Assembly (NCBI GenBank): GCA_023441125.1 | Contig: JAEZQV010000031.1 | Location: 1 to 7,596, forward strand | Length of the DNA stretch: 7,596 nucleotides | Reading direction: 5' to 3' | DNA from: Bacillota bacterium | GTDB lineage: Bacteria; Bacillota_C; Negativicutes; Sporomusales; Sporomusaceae | Shown: piece by piece, positions 1 through 6,077 of the stretch | Numbering within the stretch: the first letter of the stretch is position 1 | Layout of the letters: each line of letters starts with the position of its first letter | The notes under the pieces: model-generated | Told to the model about the DNA's origin: nothing | Seen by the model: the letters and a program-made list of their open reading frames with translations, nothing else | Databases searched by the model: none | Program-made: the position numbers and the translations under genes

Positions 1-105
1 TGTTTTTATCCTGTCGTCAGCAAAAAGAATCGTCCTGCTGGTAACTTTCCCGTCAAAATACATATTTGCATTTTTGCGGATAGCTACATTCGCAAATTGT
101 TCCAC
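1..105 (-). CDS. ppnP: Pyrimidine/purine nucleoside phosphorylase PpnP, N-terminal 35 codons (cut by window edge)
   Basis: Only the first 35 codons are present; the frame is open to base 1. The start is GTG at 105, chosen because AGGAGG (116-121) sits 10 nt upstream. The protein begins [14 protein letters not shown] and continues with [16 protein letters not shown], which closely matches the start of the small cupin-fold PpnP/YaiE family (DUF1255, about 94 residues in E. coli). Family members split nucleosides such as uridine, adenosine or guanosine with phosphate into base and ribose 1-phosphate in the cytoplasm. The gene follows the symporter on the same strand with 83 bp between them, interrupted by a possible weak terminator. 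A link to hydroxyproline use is not evident; it may be an unrelated neighbour. Family assignment is confident despite truncation; activity cannot be judged from this fragment. Confidence 0.85.
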   Translation of the reverse strand, partial: MEQFANVAIRKNANMYFDGKVTSRTILFADDRIKT

Positions 106-132
106 TCAAACTATTCCTCCTAGTCTATATTT

Positions 133-163
133 AGAAAAAGCTTAGCTACAGTGATAGTCTAAG
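133..163 (-). terminator. Possible weak intrinsic terminator after the symporter gene
   Basis: On the minus strand a 23-nt imperfect hairpin (141-163) pairs CTTAG with CTAAG, then CTA with TAG across a one-base bulge and a 6-nt loop. It is followed by CTTTTTCT (133-140). It lies 26 nt after the symporter stop and ends about 12 nt before the ppnP ribosome-binding site. The stem is AT-rich, so partial read-through into ppnP is plausible. I saw no convincing separate ppnP promoter. Confidence 0.45.
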
Positions 164-188
164 GGGCATATGGTATCCGCAAAAGGTG

Positions 189-1727
189 TCAACTATTTAG
201 CTGAAGTTTTTCCAATCCTGCAACAGTGATTTTTTCTTTGTTGCTCGCTTGTGCAGCAGTGATCTTTTCTTTGTTAATCTGTTTCCAGAGGTCTACATTC
301 GCAATACCGACTTTGTCAGGATCAAAGAAAGGTACCTGATCGGCCTTACGTTGTTCCTCATAGTCATTCAGTATAGCAACGACCTTCGGGAACAAAAACC
401 ACAGCATTAACACATTCAGCCATACCATCATACCGCATGCCAGATCAGCTGCCGCCCAGGCAACGGCGGAAGTGGTGGTGGAGAAATAAATATACACCAT
501 GAGTACCATAACCTTCATAACCAAATAAACATTTTTACGCGTGCTCTCGCTGGCATTGCCTAAGATATAAGCCATACCGGTTTCAGCTTGATAATAATAG
601 CTGAGTATTGTCGTAAAAGCGAACAGTATTACTACCACACCCATAACGAATTCGCCCAGACCAGGCATGAGTGTACCCACAGCCTCCTGGGGAAATACGA
701 TACCGTTCTTACCGGCAGCAGCTAATTCCGCCATTTTGGCAGAACCGGAACCAATATAGCCGGAAGCCGTATTGAAGCAGTCAGTAACCAGAATCATGAG
801 TCCGGAACAGGTGCATATTATGATGTCCATATAGATACCGAAGGAATTAGCCAAACCCTGACCGGCAGGATGTGCCGTCTCAGCCGCAGCTGCAGCCGGA
901 GTTTCTTCCCCCATACCGGCACCGGAGGCGAAGGTGGCGCGTCTAATACCCATAGCAACCGCACTGCCCATCATACCGCCGAATACCGCGCCTTGATCAA
1001 ATGCAGATAAAAAAATCCAACTAAACATAGTCGGGATTCTATCATAATTAGCAATTAGTACAACTGCCGTCAACACCAGAAAAAGACCTACCTTTATGGG
1101 AACAAGAACCGCCGCAAAGGTGCTGATACGTTTGATACCACCGAGGATGATAATGCCCAGAAATATTGCACCAACCACGCCGGTCATCAACGGGGAGACC
1201 CCCAGGCTGTGATTTAAGCCTTCGCCGATCATATTGGCCTGAATGCCAGGCATACCGAACAACATGCCCACAACAGTGACTATAGCAAACAGCTTGCCAA
1301 ACCATTTCCAGCCCAAGCCTATTTCCGCACAATAATATGCACCGCCGCGGTACTCACCGTCAACCCGGATTTTGTATAACTGTCCCAGTGAGCATTCTGC
1401 AAATGATATGGCGGCAAGCAAAATAGATGTAACCCACATCCAGAAGATTGTTCCCGGACCTCCCAGATAAACAGCCACTGCCACCCCGGCGATATTACCG
1501 ACACCAACACGGGCAGCCATGGTAGTCCAAAATGAATTGAAGGTGGAGATGCCGCTTTCCGAGCTTTGGTTACTTACCAGATTTCTCACCATATCCTTTA
1601 AATTACGGACTTGGGTAAGGCGGAGTCTGATGGAAAAATATACACCTGATACAACAACAAATACCAACATAGCCGGTGACCAAACATAGCCATTTAAGAG
1701 ACCAATTATATTACCAATATACTCCAT
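189..1727 (-). CDS. AGCS-family sodium:amino acid symporter
   Basis: A 512-residue, strongly hydrophobic inner-membrane protein with about ten predicted membrane segments. It belongs to the alanine/glycine:cation symporter family (AlsT/DagA type), which takes up small neutral amino acids with Na+ or H+. Family hallmarks: TMAARVGVGNIAG at about 69-81, GGPGTIFWMW at 89-98, YRGGAYYCAEIGLG at 126-139, the GAGMG loop near 269-273 followed by HPAGQG (286-291), and FAFTTILSYYYQAETG at 369-384. Several differ from the commonest forms (FASGAGMGEE where FSNEAGMG is usual; YYYQAE where WYYYGE is usual), so this is a divergent subgroup. ATG at 1727 is chosen because AAGGGGG lies 10 nt upstream. The nearest recognisable promoter is a sigma-54 type site at 2110-2126. 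Its place between hypD and ppnP suggests uptake of hydroxyproline, proline or a related amino acid, but the substrate is inference. The C-terminal tail carries an 11-residue duplication. Confidence 0.9.
   Translation of the reverse strand: MEYIGNIIGLLNGYVWSPAMLVFVVVSGVYFSIRLRLTQVRNLKDMVRNLVSNQSSESGISTFNSFWTTMAARVGVGNIAGVAVAVYLGGPGTIFWMWVTSILLAAISFAECSLGQLYKIRVDGEYRGGAYYCAEIGLGWKWFGKLFAIVTVVGMLFGMPGIQANMIGEGLNHSLGVSPLMTGVVGAIFLGIIILGGIKRISTFAAVLVPIKVGLFLVLTAVVLIANYDRIPTMFSWIFLSAFDQGAVFGGMMGSAVAMGIRRATFASGAGMGEETPAAAAAETAHPAGQGLANSFGIYMDIIICTCSGLMILVTDCFNTASGYIGSGSAKMAELAAAGKNGIVFPQEAVGTLMPGLGEFVMGVVVILFAFTTILSYYYQAETGMAYILGNASESTRKNVYLVMKVMVLMVYIYFSTTTSAVAWAAADLACGMMVWLNVLMLWFLFPKVVAILNDYEEQRKADQVPFFDPDKVGIANVDLWKQINKEKITAAQASNKEKITVAGLEKLQLNS
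224..275 (-). repeat. 33-bp tandem duplication in the symporter C-terminal tail
   Basis: The 19-mer at 224-242 recurs at 257-275 with one mismatch, an offset of 33 bp (11 codons). It makes the protein tail read NKEKITAAQAS followed by NKEKITVAGLE. The reading frame is kept. The duplication lies in the cytoplasmic tail after the last membrane segment and is probably neutral. Confidence 0.8.
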
Positions 1728-1817
1728 ATTAAGGATTCCCCCTTATCATTGAATAAGATGATTAATGGTATAATGATTCCTTTTGAAGCTGTGCTCATTT
1801 TCTTGCTATTTACAAAT

Positions 1818-1830
1818 ATTCTGACAGAAT
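1818..1830. promoter_or_regulatory. 13-bp palindrome upstream of the symporter, possible operator
   Basis: ATTCTGACAGAAT is a perfect inverted repeat around one central base, 91 bp before the symporter start. It resembles a small repressor or activator site. No protein in the window is an obvious partner, and it could also form a short leader hairpin. Confidence 0.3.
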
Positions 1831-1855
1831 CCATTAGTCGTTTTAGACTTGGAAA

Positions 1856-1888
1856 GCGTCATTGACACCGCCTAGCGAGTCAATGCGC
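1856..1888. repeat. Strong 33-nt hairpin in the symporter leader
   Basis: Read on the plus strand: GCG, one unpaired T, CATTGAC, AC, CGC, CTA, GCG, A, GTCAATG, CGC. Three stem blocks (3, 7 and 3 bp) are perfectly complementary with only small bulges. No T-tract follows on either strand, so it is not a standard terminator. It lies inside the predicted transcribed leader of the symporter, 129 bp before the start codon, where it could fold in the mRNA. It may instead be a dispersed repeat. Confidence 0.6.
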
Positions 1889-2099
1889 CCTTATCGTGGG
1901 CCACAGCGTTATCAGCGTATAAAACCTCCAATCTTAGGCTTGCATAAGCCTTTATTTGTAAATCAAGGCGCATTTCTGCCGCTTTGGACTTCACCTCGCT
2001 CAAGTGTAAATTTATTCCCGGCCAGCGAGAGGCCTGTCTCTGGATAAACATCAATCCGCAGTTACATCGTATTTTAATCACCGTATTGATACTGCTCAT
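1872..2099 (-). CDS. Doubtful 75-codon frame in the symporter leader
   Basis: An open frame begins MSSINTVIKIRCNCG and ends AVAHDKGALTR, with its stop codon inside the 1856-1888 hairpin. I do not recognise the protein. The ATG has no ribosome-binding site and coincides with the start site expected from the sigma-54 promoter, so it could only be translated as a leaderless message. No domain, membrane segment or signal peptide is visible. A chance frame through structured non-coding DNA is more likely. Confidence 0.12.
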   Translation of the reverse strand: MSSINTVIKIRCNCGLMFIQRQASRWPGINLHLSEVKSKAAEMRLDLQIKAYASLRLEVLYADNAVAHDKGALTR

Positions 2100-2109
2100 C
2101 TTTGTACAA

Positions 2110-2126
2110 AGCAACTATCGTGCCAA
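2110..2126 (-). promoter_or_regulatory. Consensus sigma-54 (-24/-12) promoter for the symporter
   Basis: The minus strand reads TTGGCACGATAGTTGCT, matching the -24/-12 consensus TGGCACG-N4-TTGCW at every specified base, with the GG and GC doublets spaced correctly (GG 2124-2123, GC 2112-2111). Transcription would start near 2099, giving a 372-nt leader to the symporter ATG at 1727. A perfect 12-bp palindrome (2100-2111) covers the region from the -12 element to the start. Sigma-54 promoters need an AAA+ activator, and one is encoded at 6264-7596. AT-rich DNA and an inverted repeat lie about 30-160 bp upstream, where activator sites are usual. Confidence 0.75.
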
Positions 2127-2204
2127 TCTTATTAATTTTGAAAAAATTCAACAAAATCAAGCTTTTCCCGCGATTGCCGCGCTATCCTAGTTTTGAAAAA
2201 TGGC

Positions 2205-2259
2205 AAACGTCCCTCTGATGGAACATTTTTTTCGGACATTGTACCAGCAAAGGGACATT
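2205..2259. repeat. Inverted-repeat element, copy 1
   Basis: This begins AAACGTCCC and ends AGGGACATT, with near-perfect terminal inverted repeats (AACGTCCCT against AGGGACATT, one mismatch). The longer arms 2209-2227 and 2238-2256 match as an inverted repeat at 15 of 19 positions. A related copy lies at 6189-6245. Relative to the start predicted for the 2110-2126 promoter this copy lies at about -106 to -160, so it could be an activator-binding site. A dispersed REP-like or miniature element is the other explanation. Confidence 0.6.
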
Positions 2260-2385
2260 ACGAGTTGGTGCACATTGATAGCAAATGAACCAGGCGGATT
2301 ACACTAAATATTCCGATGTTTTTCCTCGTGTGATTTTTGCTAAACCACGGACTACACCGCTCCTTCACAATTAATCGCCTGATGC

Positions 2386-2430
2386 CATGCAGTCAAGCTT
2401 GACAAATATGTACTCTCGCTTGGCTGCATG
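2386..2430. repeat. 13-bp-stem hairpin downstream of hypD
   Basis: Arms 2386-2398 (CATGCAGTCAAGC) and 2418-2430 (GCTTGGCTGCATG) pair along 13 positions with one exception, which is a G:U pair in plus-strand RNA but an A:C mismatch in minus-strand RNA. The loop is 19 nt. A perfect 12-bp palindrome, GTCAAGCTTGAC (2392-2403), is nested in the left arm and loop. No T-tract follows on either strand. It may stabilise the 3' end of the hypD message or be a protein site. Confidence 0.55.
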
Positions 2431-2453
2431 ACTCTTGGAGACGACACAGTAAG

Positions 2454-2467
2454 CCGGAATCTTCCGG
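2454..2467. repeat. Short GC-rich dyad just after hypD
   Basis: CCGGAATCTTCCGG forms a 5-bp stem with a 4-nt loop (or a 6-bp dyad), 18 bp beyond the hypD stop. It lacks a following T-tract on the minus strand, so it is at best a weak or factor-dependent terminator. Confidence 0.3.
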
Positions 2468-2484
2468 GTAGACGAAGAAATTGT

Positions 2485-4863
2485 TTAAAAACTAGCGTGT
2501 TCCGTTCTTTCAATAATCTCATCCTGTAAGGATTTGGTAAGATTATTAAAGTAATCGCTGTAGCCGGCAACCCGTACAATCAGATTACTGTATTTTTCCG
2601 GATTTTCTTGAGCATCCCGCAGGGTGGCGGCGTCCACAATATTAAACTGAATATGGTGACCATCCAGTTTGAAATAGGCCCGGATCAAATCCTTGAGTTT
2701 TTTTAGGCCTTCTTCTCCCTGAACCACTTGGGGCGTGAATTTTTGATTCAGTAACGCTCCACCGGTTCTTAACTGATCCATTTTGGCCGCCGATTTGATG
2801 ACGGCCGTAGGCCCGTTTTTATCCGCTCCCTGGACGGGAGAAATGCCTTCTGACAAAGGCCGGCCAGCATGCCTGCCGTCCGGTGTGGCACCAATGACTG
2901 AGCCGAAGTATACATGGCAGGTAGTCGGCAGCATTTCAATCCGGTAGGTTCCGCCATTGGGAGTTTTGCGGCCATTGACAACAGCATGGAAAATCTCGAA
3001 GACCTTGAGCATAATGCTGTCGGCATAGTCATCGTCATTGCCGTATTTCGGCGTTTTATGCAAAAACAGCTGCCGTATCTTTTCATGTCCCTGGAAATCA
3101 GCTTGCAATACAGCCAGTAGTTCACCCATAGACAATTTCTTCTGATCATACACATGATATTCAATCGCAGCCAGGCAGTCGGTAATGCTGCCAATACCCA
3201 CACCCTGGATATAGCGGGAATTGTATCTTGCCCCGCCGGCATTATAGTCCCTGGCCTGTTCAATACAATCATCAATAATAATCGACATAAAGGGAGCCGG
3301 CATATATTGGGCATACAACCGTTCGATAACGTTATTGCCTCTGATCTTAATATCCACAAAATGCTTGACCTGCTCTTTAAATGCGCCCAGCAGCTCATCC
3401 AGGGAAGCAAACTGGGTTGCATCGCCTGTCTCAATACCGATTTTTTTGCCGGTTTTCGGATCAACGCCGTTGTGCAGGGTAATTTCCAATATTTTTACAA
3501 GATTTAAGTATCCGGTTAAAATATAGGCTTCTTTACCAAAGCAGCCTACCTCTACGCAGCCGCTGGTACCACCGCCGCGGGCATCTTCCAGGCTTTTGCC
3601 CTGCCGCAGCAGTTCTTCCAGGACGGCATCCGTATTAAACACCGAAGGAAATCCCATTCCTTCCCGGATAACCTCAGCCGCCCTGATAACAAACTGATCC
3701 GGGTTTTTTCTGCTGATTTGCACATTGGTACTGGGCTGCAGGATTCTCATTTCCTCAACAATGTCCAATAACAAGTAGGATACGTCATTTACGCCATTAG
3801 TACCGTCCGGCTTGATACCGCCAATATTTATGTTACAGAAATCGGTATAAGTGGCGCTTTCCTGCAGCGTAATGCCTACTTTGGGCGGTGCGGGCTGATT
3901 ATTGAATTTAACCCAGAAGCATTTTAGCAATTCCTTCGCAGCCTCGCGGGTCAGGGTGCCTGCCTGGGTTTCTTTTTCATAGAATGGCTGTAAATGAATA
4001 TCCAGCTTGCCGGGGCAGAAGGAATCCCAGGTATTTAATTCGGTAATGACACCCAGGTGGACAAACCAGTACGCCTGCAAAGCTTCCCGGAAAGTTCTTG
4101 GCGCGTAGGCTGGCACATGGCGGCAAACGGCGGCAATGTCCTCCAGTTCCTGCTTTCTGACCGGATCTTGCTCTTTGCCGGCCAATTCTTTAGCCTTTGC
4201 AGCATGGCGGTGGGCAAAAGCAATAATCGCATCACAGCAAATCGCCATTGCTGTTAATTCTTCCTGCTTGTCATAGGCCTGGGGATCCTGCTGGTAATCC
4301 AGTTCCTGAAGTTTTTTCTCAATCCTGTTTTTGAAATCCAGAAAGCCCTGCTGATAGATTTTTCCGTCAGCAACCGTATGCCCCGGTGATCTTTGCTCCA
4401 TAAATTCGGTGTAAATTCCGGCCTCATAGCTGTCTTTCCAGGCCGGCGTCATTTGTTCAAAAATCAGGTCACGAATGGCTTTACCCTGCCAAAAGGGAAT
4501 AATTTCCTCTGCCTGGATACGCTTGGTTGCTGCATCTACCCGAAAGAAGATTTTGTCCCGCTGATCGATAACATCAAAATCCTCGACTGTATGGCAGCAT
4601 AACTCCGGATAAGTCGGGGTTTCCTGCGGACCAGTCCCCCGCTCGCCGACAATCAGTTCGCCTGCATTGATGCAGATCGTCTTGTTTTCCAGCAGATGTT
4701 TAAACGTTAACGCCCGCAGTACCGGTATAGAAACTTTGCCTGCATACTTTTGATAGGCTTCGGTTACCAGCATGGCTCTTTCGATGGATAAGCGCGGTAC
4801 GGTATTCAGGCTCTGCGCTTTTAATTTTGCCACTCTGTCGTTGGCACTGATTCCTGTTGTCAT
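2485..4863 (-). CDS. hypD: Trans-4-hydroxy-L-proline dehydratase (glycyl radical enzyme HypD)
   Basis: A 792-residue cytoplasmic glycyl radical enzyme that removes water from trans-4-hydroxy-L-proline to give 1-pyrroline-5-carboxylate. Visible features: the active-site loop GTSGCVEVG with thiyl Cys436 and base Glu438, and the C-terminal radical loop VRVAGYSDYF with Gly767. Compared from memory with the characterised Clostridioides difficile HypD (C434, E436, H160, D278, S334, F340, Y450, G765), every pocket residue is present here with a constant offset of two: His162, Asp280, Ser336, Phe342 and Tyr452. That separates it from pyruvate formate-lyase (paired Cys), glycerol dehydratase and choline lyase. 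Length is typical (C. difficile 789). ATG at 4863 follows AGGAGG (4874-4879) by 10 nt. It is the second gene of an operon with its activase, 6 nt downstream. The product needs P5C reductase, which is not in this window. A cis-4-hydroxyproline-specific relative is the main alternative. Confidence 0.93.
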   Translation of the reverse strand: MTTGISANDRVAKLKAQSLNTVPRLSIERAMLVTEAYQKYAGKVSIPVLRALTFKHLLENKTICINAGELIVGERGTGPQETPTYPELCCHTVEDFDVIDQRDKIFFRVDAATKRIQAEEIIPFWQGKAIRDLIFEQMTPAWKDSYEAGIYTEFMEQRSPGHTVADGKIYQQGFLDFKNRIEKKLQELDYQQDPQAYDKQEELTAMAICCDAIIAFAHRHAAKAKELAGKEQDPVRKQELEDIAAVCRHVPAYAPRTFREALQAYWFVHLGVITELNTWDSFCPGKLDIHLQPFYEKETQAGTLTREAAKELLKCFWVKFNNQPAPPKVGITLQESATYTDFCNINIGGIKPDGTNGVNDVSYLLLDIVEEMRILQPSTNVQISRKNPDQFVIRAAEVIREGMGFPSVFNTDAVLEELLRQGKSLEDARGGGTSGCVEVGCFGKEAYILTGYLNLVKILEITLHNGVDPKTGKKIGIETGDATQFASLDELLGAFKEQVKHFVDIKIRGNNVIERLYAQYMPAPFMSIIIDDCIEQARDYNAGGARYNSRYIQGVGIGSITDCLAAIEYHVYDQKKLSMGELLAVLQADFQGHEKIRQLFLHKTPKYGNDDDYADSIMLKVFEIFHAVVNGRKTPNGGTYRIEMLPTTCHVYFGSVIGATPDGRHAGRPLSEGISPVQGADKNGPTAVIKSAAKMDQLRTGGALLNQKFTPQVVQGEEGLKKLKDLIRAYFKLDGHHIQFNIVDAATLRDAQENPEKYSNLIVRVAGYSDYFNNLTKSLQDEIIERTEHASF

Positions 4864-4869
4864 TTGTTA

Positions 4870-5781
4870 TCATCCTCCTATGTTTATATGTAAGTTAAAA
4901 GCTTTTAGGATTTGTGTAACGTTATCCATTTGGCTGTCTGAAAGTGATGCAAGGTTAGGCAGCGGATAAGGTTTCCCCAGCCTGGCGTATTTGTCAATGG
5001 CAATATTGTGATACGGTAATAGATAAACATCCTGTAAGTTCAGTGACGATAAAAATTCACCTATGGCTGTTATGTTTTTCTCATCGTCATTTATACCCGG
5101 TATCACAGGTATACGAATCCAGACTCTACGTTGACCGGCTGCCAGTCGTTTCAGATTATCTAAGATGAGTGTGTTGGATACGCCTGTATACTTTTTGTGC
5201 TTTGCCTCATCCATAAGTTTAATATCATATAGGAACAAATCTACTTTGTTTGCTATCCTGGCAATGGATTCCCAGGGAGCATAACCGGACGTATCCAATG
5301 CGGTGTGAATTCTTTTGGCTTTGCAGGCAGTAAGCAGAGCATCAAGAAATTCCAGTTGATTTAAGGCTTCCCCGCCGGAAAACGTTACCCCGCCGCCGGA
5401 TTCTTCGTAAAAAACGCTGTCTTTTTCTATTGCCTGCATAATCTCCGCTACCGTCTTTTTCTGGCCAATTTTCTCCATAGCGCCAGTGGGACAAGTCTCT
5501 ACACAATATTCACACAAACGGCATTTTGTCTCATCTCTTGCAATACTCCCGCTGAATGCGATGGCCCCATGCGGGCAGCTTGTTACACAATCACCACAGC
5601 CAATGCATTTATTTCGCAAAAAAACTATTTGCGTATTAGATGCCAGACTTTCAGGATTATGGCACCACCAGCAGGCTAAGGGACACCCTTTGAAAAAGAT
5701 GGTGGTGCGGATACCCGGACCATCATGAATTGAATATTTTTGAATATTGAATACCATTCCCGTAAGCAAACAATCACCCAC
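4870..5781 (-). CDS. Glycyl-radical enzyme activase for HypD (radical SAM)
   Basis: Up to 303 residues, cytoplasmic. It uses S-adenosylmethionine and a [4Fe-4S] cluster to abstract hydrogen from Gly767 of HypD. The N-terminal region has YSIHDGPGIRTTIFFKGC and the cluster motif C33-x3-C37-x2-C40 (CPLACWWC). Next comes a ferredoxin-like insert with two further four-cysteine sets (C59, C62, C65, C69 and C87, C90, C93, C97), as in activases of dehydratase-type glycyl radical enzymes. SGGEAL at 135-140 is the SAM-binding GGE motif. The start is uncertain: GTG 5781 is preceded by AAGGCGG (spacing 4), TTG 5769 by AGGTGG (spacing 8), and ATG 5757 has no good site. Conserved sequence starts near MVFNIQKYS, so all three keep the domain. 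It precedes hypD in one operon; its last codons contain the hypD ribosome-binding site, suggesting coupled translation. Expression is likely from the sigma-54 promoter at 5839-5855. Confidence 0.92.
   Translation of the reverse strand: MGDCLLTGMVFNIQKYSIHDGPGIRTTIFFKGCPLACWWCHNPESLASNTQIVFLRNKCIGCGDCVTSCPHGAIAFSGSIARDETKCRLCEYCVETCPTGAMEKIGQKKTVAEIMQAIEKDSVFYEESGGGVTFSGGEALNQLEFLDALLTACKAKRIHTALDTSGYAPWESIARIANKVDLFLYDIKLMDEAKHKKYTGVSNTLILDNLKRLAAGQRRVWIRIPVIPGINDDEKNITAIGEFLSSLNLQDVYLLPYHNIAIDKYARLGKPYPLPNLASLSDSQMDNVTQILKAFNLHINIGG
4874..4879 (-). promoter_or_regulatory. hypD ribosome-binding site inside the activase 3' end
   Basis: AGGAGG overlaps the last two glycine codons of the activase, just before its TGA (4870-4872), and lies 10 nt before the hypD ATG. 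A perfect Shine-Dalgarno here would favour high HypD output relative to its catalytic activase, whose own site is weak. Confidence 0.85.
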
Positions 5782-5838
5782 CTATCCGCCTTCATTATAT
5801 ATCGCTGCTAAGCTGTTACTTTCTCTGCATATATTCCA

Positions 5839-5855
5839 TGCAATAAGCTTGCCAA
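5839..5855 (-). promoter_or_regulatory. Sigma-54 (-24/-12) promoter for the activase-hypD operon
   Basis: The minus strand reads TTGGCAAGCTTATTGCA. Against TGGCACG-N4-TTGCW the only departure is A for C at the sixth consensus base. The GG (5853-5852) and GC (5841-5840) doublets have the correct spacing. Transcription would start near 5828, 47 nt before the GTG start and 71 nt before the ATG alternative. A 5-bp dyad (TGCAT 5826-5830, ATGCA 5838-5842) spans the -12 element to the start site. Confidence 0.72.
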
Positions 5856-5948
5856 CGCGCCTCTTAGCCGGAGGCCGCGGACAAACGCAGGCATTGCTGC
5901 CCTGTTACCGGCTTGCTCCATTTTACTATTTAGCACAATGGCCAACCG

Positions 5949-6077
5949 TCAGGATAACGGGCCATAATTTCCGGCCGGGAACCTGGGTCCCGAATCTTCC
6001 CCTGCGCTAGACGACCGCCTATCCTTCAATGCAGTTACCCCATCACCGGTCACCAGCGTTTGCCCTGCAGTAATCAT
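5949..6077 (-). CDS. Doubtful 42-codon frame upstream of the hypD operon promoter
   Basis: An ATG at 6077 opens a frame beginning MITAGQTLVTGDGV and ending PAGNYGPLS. AGAGGG (6088-6093) lies 10 nt upstream, the same spacing as at the real starts in this window. I do not recognise the protein. After its stop the same frame stays open for about 46 more codons, to a TAG inside the activase leader, so it could be the remains of a decayed gene. It lies beyond the regulator's terminator and has no visible promoter. Confidence 0.15.
   Translation of the reverse strand: MITAGQTLVTGDGVTALKDRRSSSAGEDSGPRFPAGNYGPLS
5976..5992. promoter_or_regulatory. 17-bp palindrome, candidate activator site
   Basis: CGGGAACCTGGGTCCCG is a dyad with one mismatched pair around a central T. 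It lies about 148-164 bp upstream of the start predicted for the hypD operon promoter, a usual distance for a sigma-54 activator site. The same sequence is not seen upstream of the symporter promoter, which weakens the assignment. Confidence 0.3.

Larger units (their letters stand above)
1728..2484. other. 757-bp gap between symporter and hypD
   Basis: No convincing protein gene. Reading with transcription (high to low), it holds a short GC-rich dyad just after hypD (2454-2467), a 13-bp-stem hairpin (2386-2430), a 55-bp inverted-repeat element (2205-2259), two copies of TTTTGAAAAA (2136-2145, 2191-2200), a consensus sigma-54 promoter (2110-2126) overlapping a perfect 12-bp palindrome (2100-2111), a 75-codon frame of doubtful coding value (1872-2099), a 6-bp-stem hairpin (1936-1951), a larger hairpin (1856-1888) and a 13-bp palindrome (1818-1830). 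No clear U-tract terminator follows hypD. No tRNA, T-box or glycine riboswitch signature was found. Confidence 0.6.

Noticed and set aside
1728..2100. Glycine riboswitch or T-box leader before the symporter
   Set aside because: AGCS genes often have glycine riboswitches, but I found neither the conserved glycine-aptamer core nor a T-box sequence with an antiterminator on the minus strand.
1862..2190. Plus-strand frames in the symporter-hypD gap
   Set aside because: They are short, overlap each other and the structured elements, and lack ribosome sites and recognisable domains.
2205..2259. Full insertion sequence
   Set aside because: The inverted repeats enclose only tens of bases with no transposase, and no flanking target duplication is visible.
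2352..2579. 75-residue frame overlapping the hypD 3' end
   Set aside because: It overlaps hypD in another frame, has no ribosome site and no recognisable sequence; it is a shadow of hypD plus gap DNA.
2485..4863. Pyruvate formate-lyase, glycerol dehydratase or choline lyase
   Set aside because: There is a single active-site Cys in GCVE, not the paired Cys of PFL, and the pocket residues match HypD along the whole length at a constant offset.
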